Assembly (NCBI GenBank): GCA_030430845.1
Contig: JAUIKE010000083.1
Location: forward strand, 1 to 35,126
Direction of reading: 5' to 3'
DNA: 35,126 nt
DNA from: Bacteroidia bacterium
GTDB lineage: Bacteria; Bacteroidota; Bacteroidia; Chitinophagales; Saprospiraceae
The position numbers and the translations under genes were made by a program. Below, piece by piece: positions 22,676-31,838 of the stretch (position 1 is the stretch's first letter; each line of letters opens with the position of its first letter). The notes beneath the pieces are model-generated. The model was not told the origin of the DNA, made no database searches, and saw nothing but the letters and a program-made list of their open reading frames with translations.

Positions 22676-25600
22676 GTATTGGGAAGGGGGAACTCCAAAC
22701 TGCTCCCTGAACATCTTCGTAAAATAAGACAAACTATTAAAGCCTACCTGATAGCAGATCTCACTGACACTGGCGCTGTCTTTTTCAAGCAGGGTCGCAG
22801 CTCTTTTTAACCGTTGGATACGAACGAACTCGGTGGTCGCATGCCCGGTTAGTGCTTTTAACTTGCGATGTAGCTGCATCCGGCTCATGGTCATCTCTTT
22901 TTGAAAATCCTCCGTGGTGAAATCTGCATTGTCCATATTTTTTTCGATAACAAGCATAACTTTTTCCAGGAAAGCTACGTCCATGGAATTAATCGCAATA
23001 TCGGCCGGTTTGAGGATGACCGTCCGGCTGAAGCGCTGCTGAAGCAGTTTCCTCTGATCGATCAGGTTTTTTACTCGTACCCTAAGTTCCTCTGCGTTAA
23101 AAGGTTTGATGAGGTAATCGTCGGCTCCGGTGGACAAGCCTTCTAATTTACTTTCTCTGTTGGCTTTGGCCGTGAGTAAGATGACGGGAATATGGCTCGT
23201 CGCTTCATGGGATTTTAATTGGCTACATAACTCAATGCCATCCATGTGAGGCATCATCAGGTCACTAATGATCAGGTCGGGGACTTCTCTGGTGGCGACG
23301 TCCATTCCATGCCGGCCGTCAATCGCTTCCAGTATATTGTATTGAGGAGATAAAATGCGGGAAATATATTGTCGGAGGTCCTCATTGTCTTCTACGATTA
23401 GCAGGATCGGTTGGTCTTTTTGAGCAGTAAAGGGGGACTCCGTATTTTCCAACCCTTTTTCAGCAGCTTCCAGCTGAGAAAGAGACGGCCTGGAAAGATG
23501 ACTTCTTCTATCACCAGAATTAGCGGCTGCTAAAACGGGAAGTTCTACCGTAAAGGTACTGCCTAGGCCAGGCTTACTACTCGCCAGGATTTGCCCTCCG
23601 TGTAATTTGGCTAATTCCCTGCTCAGCGCCAGTCCTATTCCGGTACCCTCCCGCTCGTTTTTCTGAGCATCGGCAGATCGATAGAAACGATCGAAAATGT
23701 GGGGCAGCTCATCAGCAGGGATACCTGCTCCACTGTCCTTGACACTGAAAATAAGCTGATCATCTTCATTGATAACTTTTACCGCCACCTGACCGCCATC
23801 GGGTGTGAATTTGAAGGCATTTGATAAAATATTATAGACTATTTTTTCCACCTTGTCTGGATCAAAAGCACTTTCGAGGCTTTCTTCATGGAAATCCAAT
23901 GTGTATTGAATATTTCGCTGTTCGGCATGAGAAGAAAAAGAGGCTGTTAATGCCTTCAGAAAAGCCACAATGTCTCCGTCTTGAAGCTGTAGTTGAAGGT
24001 TGCCTGACTCAATTTTAGACAGATCGAGCAATTGCTGGATCAGTCTCTCCAATCGCCTGGCATTACGATGCATAGTATTCAATTCACTTTTGCTCAGAGG
24101 GGCGTCTTTTTTTAATTGATTTTCCAGGGGGCCCAGGATCAGTGTCAGCGGCGTGCGGAATTCATGGGAAATATTGGCGAAAAAACGAGATTTGGCCTTA
24201 TCCAGTTCTTTTAATTGTTCTGCCTGCTTTTTAACTTCTGCCGTTTTTTGATCTACCAGTTGTTCCAGTTTCCTTTTTTCAAGGGTCAGTTGTCTAAGCC
24301 GCCAGCGAATGATACCATAAATGAGCAGGGCACCTAAAAAGGCATAGATCCCATAGGCCCACCAGCTTCGGTACCAGGGCGGCAGAACGACAAACTCAAA
24401 ACTTCCCGCTTCACTGATTTGTCTGTAAATATTTTTGGCCCGTGCTTTAAAGGTGTATTTGCCTTCCGGGAGGTTGGTATAATCCGTGCGGGTCTCGCTG
24501 GTCCATTCTGACCAGGATTTATCAAATCCTACCAGTTGGTATTGATAAAGGTTGTCTTCTGAACGGGTGTAGGAAGGGGCAGCAAATTCAAAGCGCATGG
24601 AATTATGGGCGAAATCAATGCTGGGAGCACTATAGTTGTCGGCTACACCTCCAAAAATCAACGAATCTTTTCCTACAAATACATTTCGTACAAAGGCCTT
24701 GAATACCTTCGGCATTTTACTCTGCTGATTCAGATCATGCCGTACGATCCCATCCGCACCGGCATACCAGGCAATCCCGTTATCTTCCGGATACAGCACT
24801 TTGCGAACAACGCCTTCCACCCGATGATCATTGATGACTTTTAAGCGGTAGCTTCCGTCTTTTTGTAAAATAGATACGGTCCGCTGTTTTTTCTCTTCAC
24901 CGGCTTCCATTTGGGCATACATCCAGACATTGCCGTGCCGGTCAACGGTTTTGGGCGCTATCCCATATTCAAGGCCAAATCTTTTTCCGTAATCCGGATC
25001 AGGCAGGAGACTGTCCAATTTTTCATGATAGCGATAAGCAACCCCCTCGATCTCGGAAATGGGTTCTTGCTCAATTTCCGTCAAAAAAAGTAAGCCCTCA
25101 GGAATGTCCTTGCCGGGCAAAAAGTGCTTGACCTTTTTGGGCCTATTCAAATTTTTGGGATCCAATACGACCCGCCAAATGCCTCGGTACTGCGATTCCA
25201 GCCAGAGGTCACCCGAGGGCGTCTCTACGATATTTCTAATGTCATCCTTGATGTTTTCTATCCGGCCGCCGTCCACCCAATGGTTACCTTCCTTTTTTAA
25301 ATAGGCCAGTCCATCCGCCAAACCTACAAAAATCAGATTGGGAAATAATTTAGAAGGCTGTAAATAATGAGAACCGAAATCGTTCAATTGCCGGAAGGAG
25401 CCGTCTTTATAAGAATACGTTCCTTTGCTTGCCACTAATAGCTCGTCCTCCAGGGCTAATAAATGATTGGCATAAAAGCTTATTCCGTCTAGGCGTTCAA
25501 AACGATTGTTCCGCAATACCAGGAGGCCAAACCGCTCTGCTACGTAAAGCGAATCCTGAAACCGGACGAGATGATCTACAGCTCCTTCTACGCCCAGTTC

Positions 25601-26599
25601 AGCATTGAATACAGAGAAGGCCGAAGGAACTTCAATGCGGGAAAGCCCATTGGTATGGGTGGCCCACAAACCGCCCTGATCATCATTGGCCAGGGCCGTA
25701 ATGAAATTATCGCCCAGGCCGTTTTCTTCGTTTAAAATACAAATCAAGTGACCCTCCTGATCCAAAATAACCAGGCCGCCACCCCGCGTACCGATGGCCA
25801 GCCATTCATTTTCCAGTTTTTCTATGCAATAAGGGAGGTACTCCTTCAGGTATGCTTCCGCTTCATGCCTGAAGGGGAGGAAAGAACCATCCGATTGCTC
25901 CAGGAACAGCCCCTGATTTACAGTAGAAAGTAACAGGCGGCCCCGAAAATCTAACATGTTTAAGTACCCTCTTGCAGGAAATCCTTCTCCAGTCACTGCC
26001 TGCAGACTATCTCCTTTTAATTGTAGCACCCCCTTCTGTTGGTCTTCAATGAATAAAGTTTTCCCGGGCTTATGACTCATAAAGAAGCCTCTATCAGAGG
26101 CTTTCCAGATCGTACTTTTTCCATTTATGATTCGAATAAGGACTTCTCTGGTATGGAAAAAAACGCTGTCGTCGATGCAGTAAGTTTTCCAAACGATCCC
26201 AAGGTCCCGTTCTTCTGCGGGGAGCAGGGGTTTTAGGGAAAAAAATTGCATGCGTCCGAGGGAATCTGCTTTCAGGTACCCGATATCGGCATCTGCTCCT
26301 ACATATATTTTGCCGTTGGTATCCATCGCCAAAGATCGCGGAAAACCATTTTCAGGAAGTTTGATCAGTCGCCAGTGTGCCCCGTCGTATTCCAGCAGGC
26401 CAAAGCCATTGCAGAAGTACATGAAGCCATTCGATCCTTGCAAGGCTCCCCAGTTATCATACCTGGCTCCATAAACGTCTTCATCGTAATTGACAAAATA
26501 GGGTAGGCCGATCTCCCGGCTGTTTTGCTGGGAGAAAGCAGCGCTCATATTTAGGAGCTGCACCGAGCAGATGAGGAAAAAGAACCCTATACGCTTCAT
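22667..26599 (-). CDS. Hybrid two-component sensor/regulator (one-piece HTCS)
   Basis: The 1310-residue protein combines a full phosphorelay. A signal peptide (1-23) precedes a periplasmic sensor of about 650 residues with Reg_prop-type beta-propeller repeats (for example NGLGDNFITALANDDQGGLWATHTNGLSRI). A Y_Y_Y domain at about 685-735 (YQYQLVGFDKSWSEW, LPEGKYTFKARAKN) and one membrane helix (about 748-768) follow. Next come HisKA with His812 in NISHEFRTPLT, HATPase_c (about 915-1025, with GTGIGLALSRELAKLHGG), a receiver domain (VEDNEDLRQ, phospho-acceptor Asp1113 in ISDLMMPHMDG) and a C-terminal AraC-type DNA-binding domain (about 1210-1310, VSEICYQVGFNSLSYFTKMFREQFG). This family often controls polysaccharide loci, but no susC/susD or glycosidase is adjacent. 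The secreted-protein gene 238 bp away on the other strand is the nearest candidate target. Confidence 0.95.
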   Translation of the reverse strand: MKRIGFFFLICSVQLLNMSAAFSQQNSREIGLPYFVNYDEDVYGARYDNWGALQGSNGFMYFCNGFGLLEYDGAHWRLIKLPENGFPRSLAMDTNGKIYVGADADIGYLKADSLGRMQFFSLKPLLPAEERDLGIVWKTYCIDDSVFFHTREVLIRIINGKSTIWKASDRGFFMSHKPGKTLFIEDQQKGVLQLKGDSLQAVTGEGFPARGYLNMLDFRGRLLLSTVNQGLFLEQSDGSFLPFRHEAEAYLKEYLPYCIEKLENEWLAIGTRGGGLVILDQEGHLICILNEENGLGDNFITALANDDQGGLWATHTNGLSRIEVPSAFSVFNAELGVEGAVDHLVRFQDSLYVAERFGLLVLRNNRFERLDGISFYANHLLALEDELLVASKGTYSYKDGSFRQLNDFGSHYLQPSKLFPNLIFVGLADGLAYLKKEGNHWVDGGRIENIKDDIRNIVETPSGDLWLESQYRGIWRVVLDPKNLNRPKKVKHFLPGKDIPEGLLFLTEIEQEPISEIEGVAYRYHEKLDSLLPDPDYGKRFGLEYGIAPKTVDRHGNVWMYAQMEAGEEKKQRTVSILQKDGSYRLKVINDHRVEGVVRKVLYPEDNGIAWYAGADGIVRHDLNQQSKMPKVFKAFVRNVFVGKDSLIFGGVADNYSAPSIDFAHNSMRFEFAAPSYTRSEDNLYQYQLVGFDKSWSEWTSETRTDYTNLPEGKYTFKARAKNIYRQISEAGSFEFVVLPPWYRSWWAYGIYAFLGALLIYGIIRWRLRQLTLEKRKLEQLVDQKTAEVKKQAEQLKELDKAKSRFFANISHEFRTPLTLILGPLENQLKKDAPLSKSELNTMHRNARRLERLIQQLLDLSKIESGNLQLQLQDGDIVAFLKALTASFSSHAEQRNIQYTLDFHEESLESAFDPDKVEKIVYNILSNAFKFTPDGGQVAVKVINEDDQLIFSVKDSGAGIPADELPHIFDRFYRSADAQKNEREGTGIGLALSRELAKLHGGQILASSKPGLGSTFTVELPVLAAANSGDRRSHLSRPSLSQLEAAEKGLENTESPFTAQKDQPILLIVEDNEDLRQYISRILSPQYNILEAIDGRHGMDVATREVPDLIISDLMMPHMDGIELCSQLKSHEATSHIPVILLTAKANRESKLEGLSTGADDYLIKPFNAEELRVRVKNLIDQRKLLQQRFSRTVILKPADIAINSMDVAFLEKVMLVIEKNMDNADFTTEDFQKEMTMSRMQLHRKLKALTGHATTEFVRIQRLKRAATLLEKDSASVSEICYQVGFNSLSYFTKMFREQFGVPPSQYKR

Positions 26600-26643
26600 A
26601 TGATTAGAGTGAGGTTAAGACCTTATACGAATAGGCTTAAGTA

Positions 26644-26678
26644 CCGCTGCGCCCATACGGCCCGTCTGGGCGCAGCGG
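26644..26678. repeat. GC-rich hairpin in the divergent gap
   Basis: CCGCTGCGCCCA (26644-26655) pairs with TGGGCGCAGCGG (26667-26678), with a smaller ACGG/CCGT pairing in the loop. It lies in the 237-bp gap between the hybrid kinase start and the gene at 26837. It may be a dispersed palindromic repeat. Two copies of GTTACATT (26760-26767 and 26782-26789) lie further right. No consensus promoter was found. Confidence 0.45.
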
Positions 26679-26836
26679 CACTCCTACCTACTTGCGTAAG
26701 CTTAGTTACTAAGATAACTGATTTTCAGAACTTAAACTTAGTCGGTAAAAAATGCCGGATGTTACATTGCAGCAAAGCTTTGTTACATTTCTTATAGCGC
26801 AAAAGGTCCGGATACCCACAACTTTGGAGTGAACCA

Positions 26837-29017
26837 ATGAAATTTTTTTCACCCAAAAAATCAATGAAAATGAAAACGATTCAATTATTGTTTACAGGCT
26901 TGTTCCTTTTAACAGGTGTACTTGTATTATCAGCCCAAAACAGAAATGAGGCTGTACAAGCAAAAGAAGTAGATTATAGTCAGGTACCTGCTGCAGAACG
27001 ACAAAAAGCTATCCAGGTACAGAGAGAGGTGGCCGCTCACTTTTTGCAGGCATTGGCGCACAGCCGCTCCCCTCAGGAGTATGATTTAGGGCGCAACAGC
27101 CTGGCCCGGCAGCTGATCCCTGTTATAGAAGAACTTCCAACTGAAGAAAAGATCCGTATCCAGGAAAGAGCCATGACGATCTTAAATGATCCTGGCCAGA
27201 GAACAAAGATTCTGGGCAGTCAACTCACTAAGCTGGACTTCCGCAAAGATATCCTGGCCCAAATGGGAAGAACAGCTCAGATCAGGCCGGAGCAACAAAA
27301 AAAGTCGGTCATGCCCAAATCAGGAACGAGTAACACGGCTACCGGTAAACTGAAAGTGCGCCTTAAAGAGGTACGTTTAATAGACGAAACCAATCCGGAA
27401 GGAGGGCATGATGAAATTTACCTCGGCGCTATCTTTTTAGATGCCAATGAAAAGACCAGCAAAAAAGATCCTTTCCACATTGCAGATTTTAATGAAGGGG
27501 ATAAGAAAAAGGAAAAGAAGGTGTATGATCCTCATTATACCCTAAAAACCTTTGACGTAAATCCTAACCAAAACGGTCAGACTTTTTTTACCCACTTTAT
27601 GCTGTTTGAATACGATGGTACCGGTACCATGTACAAGGTGGTGGATATCGCTTTGGATTGGGTAGCCGGCGCACTTTCTACTACCACATACGGAGCTTCT
27701 GTGGCCATCAAACTGGTTATTGATGTCATCGTAACGGCCATTGCAGAGGATGATCAATTCCCGGTTTTTGCCCATGAAATAGACCTCAATGCGGGTACTT
27801 CCGATTTTACGAAAAACTACTGGTTTTGGGTCAAAGCGCATGGCGGGCATTATGAAGTATATTTTAATTGGGAATACATCGCCCCGGCAGGGCAGGACCA
27901 GCAAGCCCTCACAGCGAGTGAGCAAGAGCCGCTGCCACTTGGAAATATATTTAAAGGAGATGACGGCATGGTGTATTACTTCCGCGAAATGAGTAATAAA
28001 TGCTATTGGTATGCAGAACATCCAAATGGTTCGATGGCTAACCTTTTTATTGGGGCAAGAAAGGGTAATTCCATTACCGGGCAGTGGGTCAGCCTACCCA
28101 AAGGCAAGTCTAAATCCTCCGGTGAAATAAGCCTGGAGGCTCAGCAGACCATCATCGGGCCTATTCTGAAAAACGTCGGTAGGCAATCACAAGATTATCC
28201 TACGACCAAATGGCTGCCTTTGGAGTCTTCCGCCAAGATGCCCGGCAAAGGACCGGCCCAGTTCGAGGGAGGGATCGGCAATCTGGATGGAATGTGGACA
28301 GATGATCAGGAAGGGATCTATTATTTGCGTCAGATAGGCAATAAATTATACTGGTTCGGGCAGGAAGATACCCCTTCCGGAACCCCTGGCTTTGCACAGA
28401 TAGCCGAAGGAACGATCAATGGAGAAAAGATCGCCATGAACTGGTGGGATGTTCCTAAGGGAGCTAATAAGAATTTAAAGAACGGGATCGTGATCCTGCA
28501 AATCACGAATTCGAATACCCTGAAAAATATATTGGGACCTGATTTTTCGGCCAAATACCTGACTCGTCATGCAGATCTGGTGCGCCCCAGCTGCAGGGTA
28601 TTCGAAACAGACCAGCTTACAATGGAAGAAAAGAGCAGAGGGCACTTCATCCAGCTTAACGGTCAGGCCTTGTATTCTTTTTACGATCAGGAAGAAGCAA
28701 GGAAAGCCTTCAACTTTTTAACCAAAAATGAGATTACTTCTGCTTGCCGGATCGGAGAAGGCAAAAACAGGACGACCTACTTTTTGAGTGATGGACGTGC
28801 CCCTCAGACTCAGCAGGAAGACTGGGAAGTTTGCTCTTTCTTTATGCTCAGAAATCTGGAAATCAGGAAAACCAGAGAAGGGTACATTCTTTCTGCAGGA
28901 AGAGACCTCTACCTGGTATTCGATTCTGAGGCCGAGGCCAATACTATGAAGCATATGATCAAAAAGTATGGGTTCTCTAAGTATTGTAAGATTGGAGAAT
29001 TTGAGTATTGGCGATGA
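26837..29017 (+). CDS. Large secreted protein with two WYF-rich repeats, function unknown
   Basis: The 726-residue product has a signal peptide within residues 1-34 (KMKTIQLLFTGLFLLTGVLVLSAQ). Residues about 50-150 look helical. Residues 170-350 form a beta-rich domain of no family I recognise (KLKVRLKEVRLIDETNPEGGHDEIYLGAIF ... HGGHYEVYFNWEYI). It holds a hydrophobic helix at 268-303. Two related repeats follow at about 369-440 and 480-557, each with 'YYFR/YYLRQ-x-x-N-K-x-YWY/F' (GMVYYFREMSNKCYWYAE; GIYYLRQIGNKLYWFGQE), then an ITGQWV- or AMNWWDV-PKG segment. The C-terminus (590-726) has two CR- or YCKIG-type segments. GGAGTGA ahead of ATG 26837 supports that start; ATGs at codons 10 and 12 are alternatives. 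It may be exported and bind an unknown ligand. Confidence 0.65.
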   Translation: MKFFSPKKSMKMKTIQLLFTGLFLLTGVLVLSAQNRNEAVQAKEVDYSQVPAAERQKAIQVQREVAAHFLQALAHSRSPQEYDLGRNSLARQLIPVIEELPTEEKIRIQERAMTILNDPGQRTKILGSQLTKLDFRKDILAQMGRTAQIRPEQQKKSVMPKSGTSNTATGKLKVRLKEVRLIDETNPEGGHDEIYLGAIFLDANEKTSKKDPFHIADFNEGDKKKEKKVYDPHYTLKTFDVNPNQNGQTFFTHFMLFEYDGTGTMYKVVDIALDWVAGALSTTTYGASVAIKLVIDVIVTAIAEDDQFPVFAHEIDLNAGTSDFTKNYWFWVKAHGGHYEVYFNWEYIAPAGQDQQALTASEQEPLPLGNIFKGDDGMVYYFREMSNKCYWYAEHPNGSMANLFIGARKGNSITGQWVSLPKGKSKSSGEISLEAQQTIIGPILKNVGRQSQDYPTTKWLPLESSAKMPGKGPAQFEGGIGNLDGMWTDDQEGIYYLRQIGNKLYWFGQEDTPSGTPGFAQIAEGTINGEKIAMNWWDVPKGANKNLKNGIVILQITNSNTLKNILGPDFSAKYLTRHADLVRPSCRVFETDQLTMEEKSRGHFIQLNGQALYSFYDQEEARKAFNFLTKNEITSACRIGEGKNRTTYFLSDGRAPQTQQEDWEVCSFFMLRNLEIRKTREGYILSAGRDLYLVFDSEAEANTMKHMIKKYGFSKYCKIGEFEYWR

Positions 29018-29020
29018 AGG

Positions 29021-29066
29021 ATAAGGCTGTCTCATCCGCCTCTACAGGCGGATGAGACAGCCTTAT
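29021..29066 (+). terminator. Rho-independent terminator after the secreted-protein gene
   Basis: Arms 29021-29041 and 29046-29066 pair perfectly (21 bp) with loop CTAC, followed by TTCCAATTTTTT. It starts four bases after the stop codon and separates this gene from the beta-lactamase-fold gene on the same strand. Confidence 0.85.
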
Positions 29067-29093
29067 TCCAATTTTTTCACTTAAATCAAATGA

Positions 29094-30530
29094 ATGATGA
29101 AAAAGTACATCCTGTTTTTATATACCCTTTTGATTTTTACTTTTAGTTGTCAAAGCGAGGAAAGAACACTTCCGTCAGAATCCACCAATAAATCAACCTT
29201 GACTGCACGGATTGATTCGGTAGCCGAATACTTCCTCCAAACGGGAGAAATGGCCGGGTTTTCCATAGCCGTTTTACAAGGGGAGGATACTTTATACGCC
29301 AAAGGCTTTGGTTACAGCGATCTGGAGCAAAAAAAGCCGGTTACTGCTTCTACCATTTTTGCCATGGCTTCCATTACCAAACTCCATACGGCCCTGGCCA
29401 CGCTGATGTTGGTGGATGAAGGCAAATTATCCTTGGATCAGAGCTTGCTGGAAAGCCTCCCGGATTTTCCCCGGCCGGATCAGGGCCGGAAGGTTATGCT
29501 CCGCCATTTATTGTCTCATACTTCCGGCATAGAGGACTATGCCGAACACATGGATAGTCTGTATATCAAAGAAGGCATTTTCCCTGCACAGCAAGACTAT
29601 TTTGATTTTTTCGAAAAAAAGGAGTTGCGCTTTGAGCCCGGGACGGAGTATTCTTACTCCAATTCGGGCTTTATTCTGATGGGGATGATTATCGAAAGCG
29701 TAACGGGCATGTTATATGAAGATTACATTGAACAAAAAATAGCACAGCCGTTGGACCTGGCTTCTCTAAAGCATTTGAACCGGCAGGATCGGGGAGCGGT
29801 TTCCCGGAGGTATGAGCTAACGGATTCCGGCTTTGTGTTGAGCCAGATGGATACAACCTTTTATTTTAAGGGAGATGGCGGATTGAGTGCAACAGCGCTG
29901 GATTTGGCGCATGTTCCATTGGGGGTTGTAGGCGGGAAATTGATCAGTACTGCTGCTGCTAAAGCCTTGATGACCCCCTTCGTTTTTTCTGACGGCAGCC
30001 GTACTGACTATGGTCTGGGGCTTCGACAAGGAACCTTCGAAGGCCGCCGCGTTTGGGGGCATACCGGAGGGCATATCAATTATTGGAGTACGCTGGCTTT
30101 TTTCCCGGAAAGTAAAACCAGTATTGTAGTTTTTGGCAATACCGACCTGTCGAATGTAGATGCTCTTCTAATCGAAGGACTGGTAGCGCTGGCTGTGTTT
30201 AACCTCCCGGAGCCGGACCTGGCTTCCCTTCGCAGGGATACGGACCTAAGCCTGTACGAAGGGGAGTATTCTCGAATTGATGAAGACTATTATAAGGATG
30301 CGCCTCTGCTGATGAGAAGGTATGAAGAGGACCCCAATCATTTGTATCGAAGCAGGAAGAACAGCGATTCAAAAGGCGGGAAGCTGATTTATCTGGGAGA
30401 CCACACTTTCGCGCCGGAAGATTACCCTATGGATCGTGTGGTGTTTGAGGTTCAGGAAGGGCAGGTGATCGGTTTCAAGGATTATTACAACGGTCTTTAC
30501 ATGCAAAGGCGGAGCAAATTGGGACTTTAG
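29094..30530 (+). CDS. Serine beta-lactamase-fold lipoprotein (AmpC/PBP4*/esterase-like)
   Basis: The 478-residue product begins with a lipoprotein signal peptide ending FTFSC, so Cys19 would be lipidated. The catalytic motifs of the class C beta-lactamase/penicillin-binding family are present: Ser93-x-x-Lys96 in MASITKLHTA, Tyr188-Ser-Asn190 in EYSYSNSGF, and His323-Thr-Gly in WGHTGGH (in the place of KTG). The C-terminal part after about residue 375 is an extra beta domain. Such proteins act as D-aminopeptidases, esterases or peptidoglycan hydrolases more often than as drug-inactivating enzymes, so resistance should not be assumed. The start has two ATG codons in a row. The stop codon lies in the inverted end of a downstream repeat. 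Confidence 0.9.
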   Translation: MMKKYILFLYTLLIFTFSCQSEERTLPSESTNKSTLTARIDSVAEYFLQTGEMAGFSIAVLQGEDTLYAKGFGYSDLEQKKPVTASTIFAMASITKLHTALATLMLVDEGKLSLDQSLLESLPDFPRPDQGRKVMLRHLLSHTSGIEDYAEHMDSLYIKEGIFPAQQDYFDFFEKKELRFEPGTEYSYSNSGFILMGMIIESVTGMLYEDYIEQKIAQPLDLASLKHLNRQDRGAVSRRYELTDSGFVLSQMDTTFYFKGDGGLSATALDLAHVPLGVVGGKLISTAAAKALMTPFVFSDGSRTDYGLGLRQGTFEGRRVWGHTGGHINYWSTLAFFPESKTSIVVFGNTDLSNVDALLIEGLVALAVFNLPEPDLASLRRDTDLSLYEGEYSRIDEDYYKDAPLLMRRYEEDPNHLYRSRKNSDSKGGKLIYLGDHTFAPEDYPMDRVVFEVQEGQVIGFKDYYNGLYMQRRSKLGL

Positions 30531-30654
30531 AAGCCTCATTGGGGTTAAATTTTTAACCGCCGAATTTAAGTAAGCTAAAGCTCGCTTTCTTGGCAAGCTG
30601 AAGCTTGCTGTCCGATTAGGCGCTTATTTTTTAAACTCCAATAAGGTTTCTAAA
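30526..30654. repeat. 129-bp inverted-repeat element between convergent genes
   Basis: The ends match as inverted repeats over about 35 bp with mismatches: TTTAGAAGCCTCATTGG from 30526, and from 30654 on the other strand TTTAGAAACCTTATTGG. The interior carries AAGCT/AGCTT-rich dyads (30570-30610). The beta-lactamase-fold gene's TAG (30528-30530) is part of the left end. It is either a MITE-like insertion or a complex bidirectional terminator. Confidence 0.6.
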
Positions 30655-30679
30655 ATCTTTTTGTCAAGCAATCAAAGTC

Positions 30680-31519
30680 TTAGTTTTTACTCAGTTGTTT
30701 TGTCCATCTACCACCTTTTTTATCAAAAAAAGTGATGTAATAAATACCAGCAGGCAGTGGATCTAATTGTATGCTGGAGTTGGAACGGACAATCCTAATG
30801 ACCCTTCCTTTGGAATCACTTACTAAAATGGATTCCCATTTTGTGAAATCGGGTATATAAATGCTGGACTGTGCAGGATTGGGATAAAAAATTGGTTCGG
30901 CGGTTACCTCTACAGAATGACTGGCCGTCGTACGGATATAAACCTCGAAAGGATCATCTTCAACGGTACAACCTATGGAATCCGTTAATTGGAGATGGTA
31001 AGTCGTGGTCGTATCATTCCATACCTGCGGATCGGGTACGCTCACATCAGAAATATTATAGCTGGGCGACCAGGCATATTCAACGATGGGGAAGTTGCTA
31101 AAACCGGCCACGTATAATTGGATGGTATCCGAAGGATCTTTGATCGCCGCTTTGTCAACCGCCAGGAAGGTCCAATCGCTGAAATAATAGGTGACGGTAT
31201 CTGAGCAAATGTCACCATCGACATCAGTAGCTGTTAAAAAAAACGTTACACTTCGCTCATAATGGGAATGAAATTCCGGATTTAATATAGAAGTATCCGA
31301 AAGCATATCGGAGGCGAAGAAAAAGACCTCTTCATCCTGACTCTGCGCTTCCCATTTAAGGCTCACAATACTATCTGCCTGGAGGACCTGTCCGTTCAAC
31401 TTCGGGAAAGGCTCGGGATAATCACAAACTTTTTGATCCTCACCTGCACCTACGACACATTGGGCTTGTAAAAGAAAAGGAATCAGGAGTAGGGCAAAAA
31501 CTGGAACGAATACTCTCAT
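30680..31519 (-). CDS. Secreted protein with type IX secretion C-terminal sorting domain
   Basis: The 279-residue product has a signal peptide (MRVFVPVFALLLIPFLLQAQ). The middle consists of two PKD-like beta-sandwich segments (GAGEDQKVCDYPEPFPKLNG ... SVTFFLTATDVDGDICSDTVTYYF; then VEYAWSPSYNISDVSVPDPQVWNDTTTTYHLQLTDSIGC). The last ~70 residues form a type A T9SS sorting domain: PIFYPNPAQSSIYIP, a central VSDSKGRVIRI strand and GIYYITFFDKKGGRWTKQLSKN. This directs export across the outer membrane and surface attachment or release. The protein's role is unknown; PKD-like repeats suggest adhesion. No catalytic domain is present. Confidence 0.85.
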   Translation of the reverse strand: MRVFVPVFALLLIPFLLQAQCVVGAGEDQKVCDYPEPFPKLNGQVLQADSIVSLKWEAQSQDEEVFFFASDMLSDTSILNPEFHSHYERSVTFFLTATDVDGDICSDTVTYYFSDWTFLAVDKAAIKDPSDTIQLYVAGFSNFPIVEYAWSPSYNISDVSVPDPQVWNDTTTTYHLQLTDSIGCTVEDDPFEVYIRTTASHSVEVTAEPIFYPNPAQSSIYIPDFTKWESILVSDSKGRVIRIVRSNSSIQLDPLPAGIYYITFFDKKGGRWTKQLSKN

Positions 31520-31755
31520 TTTTCGGTTTTTTGATCATCGATATGCGAATAATTTGAATTTCGTTCTATTCGCCTCCTTTTTCCATACCTGGAGTTGCTT
31601 TTTTCGTCAGTCAATTGCTTAACCTTTAAAATGGTAGAGAAAAAACAGAAAACACATGACCATAGGTTTTGCCATTTTACCAAATAATGAGGTATACAAT
31701 TATATCAGGGGTATTCAATTACGCTTGAATCAGGAATTAGGGATTCGCATAGCTC

Positions 31756-31792
31756 TTAGACCTCAGATGTTTTCGAAACCTCTTAGGTCTAA
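31756..31792. repeat. Imperfect TTAGACCT-family palindrome
   Basis: TTAGACCT (31756-31763) pairs with AGGTCTAA (31785-31792), and inner AGA/TCT and GTTT/AAAC steps continue the stem to loop TCG. It resembles the perfect palindrome at 7908-7949. It lies in the 317-bp divergent gap 31520-31836, which otherwise contains only the operator-like palindrome at 31816. Confidence 0.55.
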
Positions 31793-31815
31793 TAAATTTA
31801 TCGTTTTACATAAAA

Positions 31816-31838
31816 ATTTTTACCTTTAAGGTAAAAAT
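31816..31838 (+). promoter_or_regulatory. Operator-like palindrome overlapping the DUF2975 start codon
   Basis: ATTTTTACC (31816-31824) and GGTAAAAAT (31830-31838) are perfect inverted repeats around TTTAA, and the ATG starts at 31837 inside the right arm. TACCTTTA inside it is one base off the -7 consensus. It is a plausible binding site for the small XRE regulator encoded in the operon. Confidence 0.5.

Noticed and set aside
29094..30530. Antibiotic-resistance beta-lactamase
   Set aside because: The S-x-x-K, Y-S-N and H-T-G motifs fit the wider PBP4*/esterase family, and the lipobox and extra C-terminal domain argue against a dedicated resistance enzyme.
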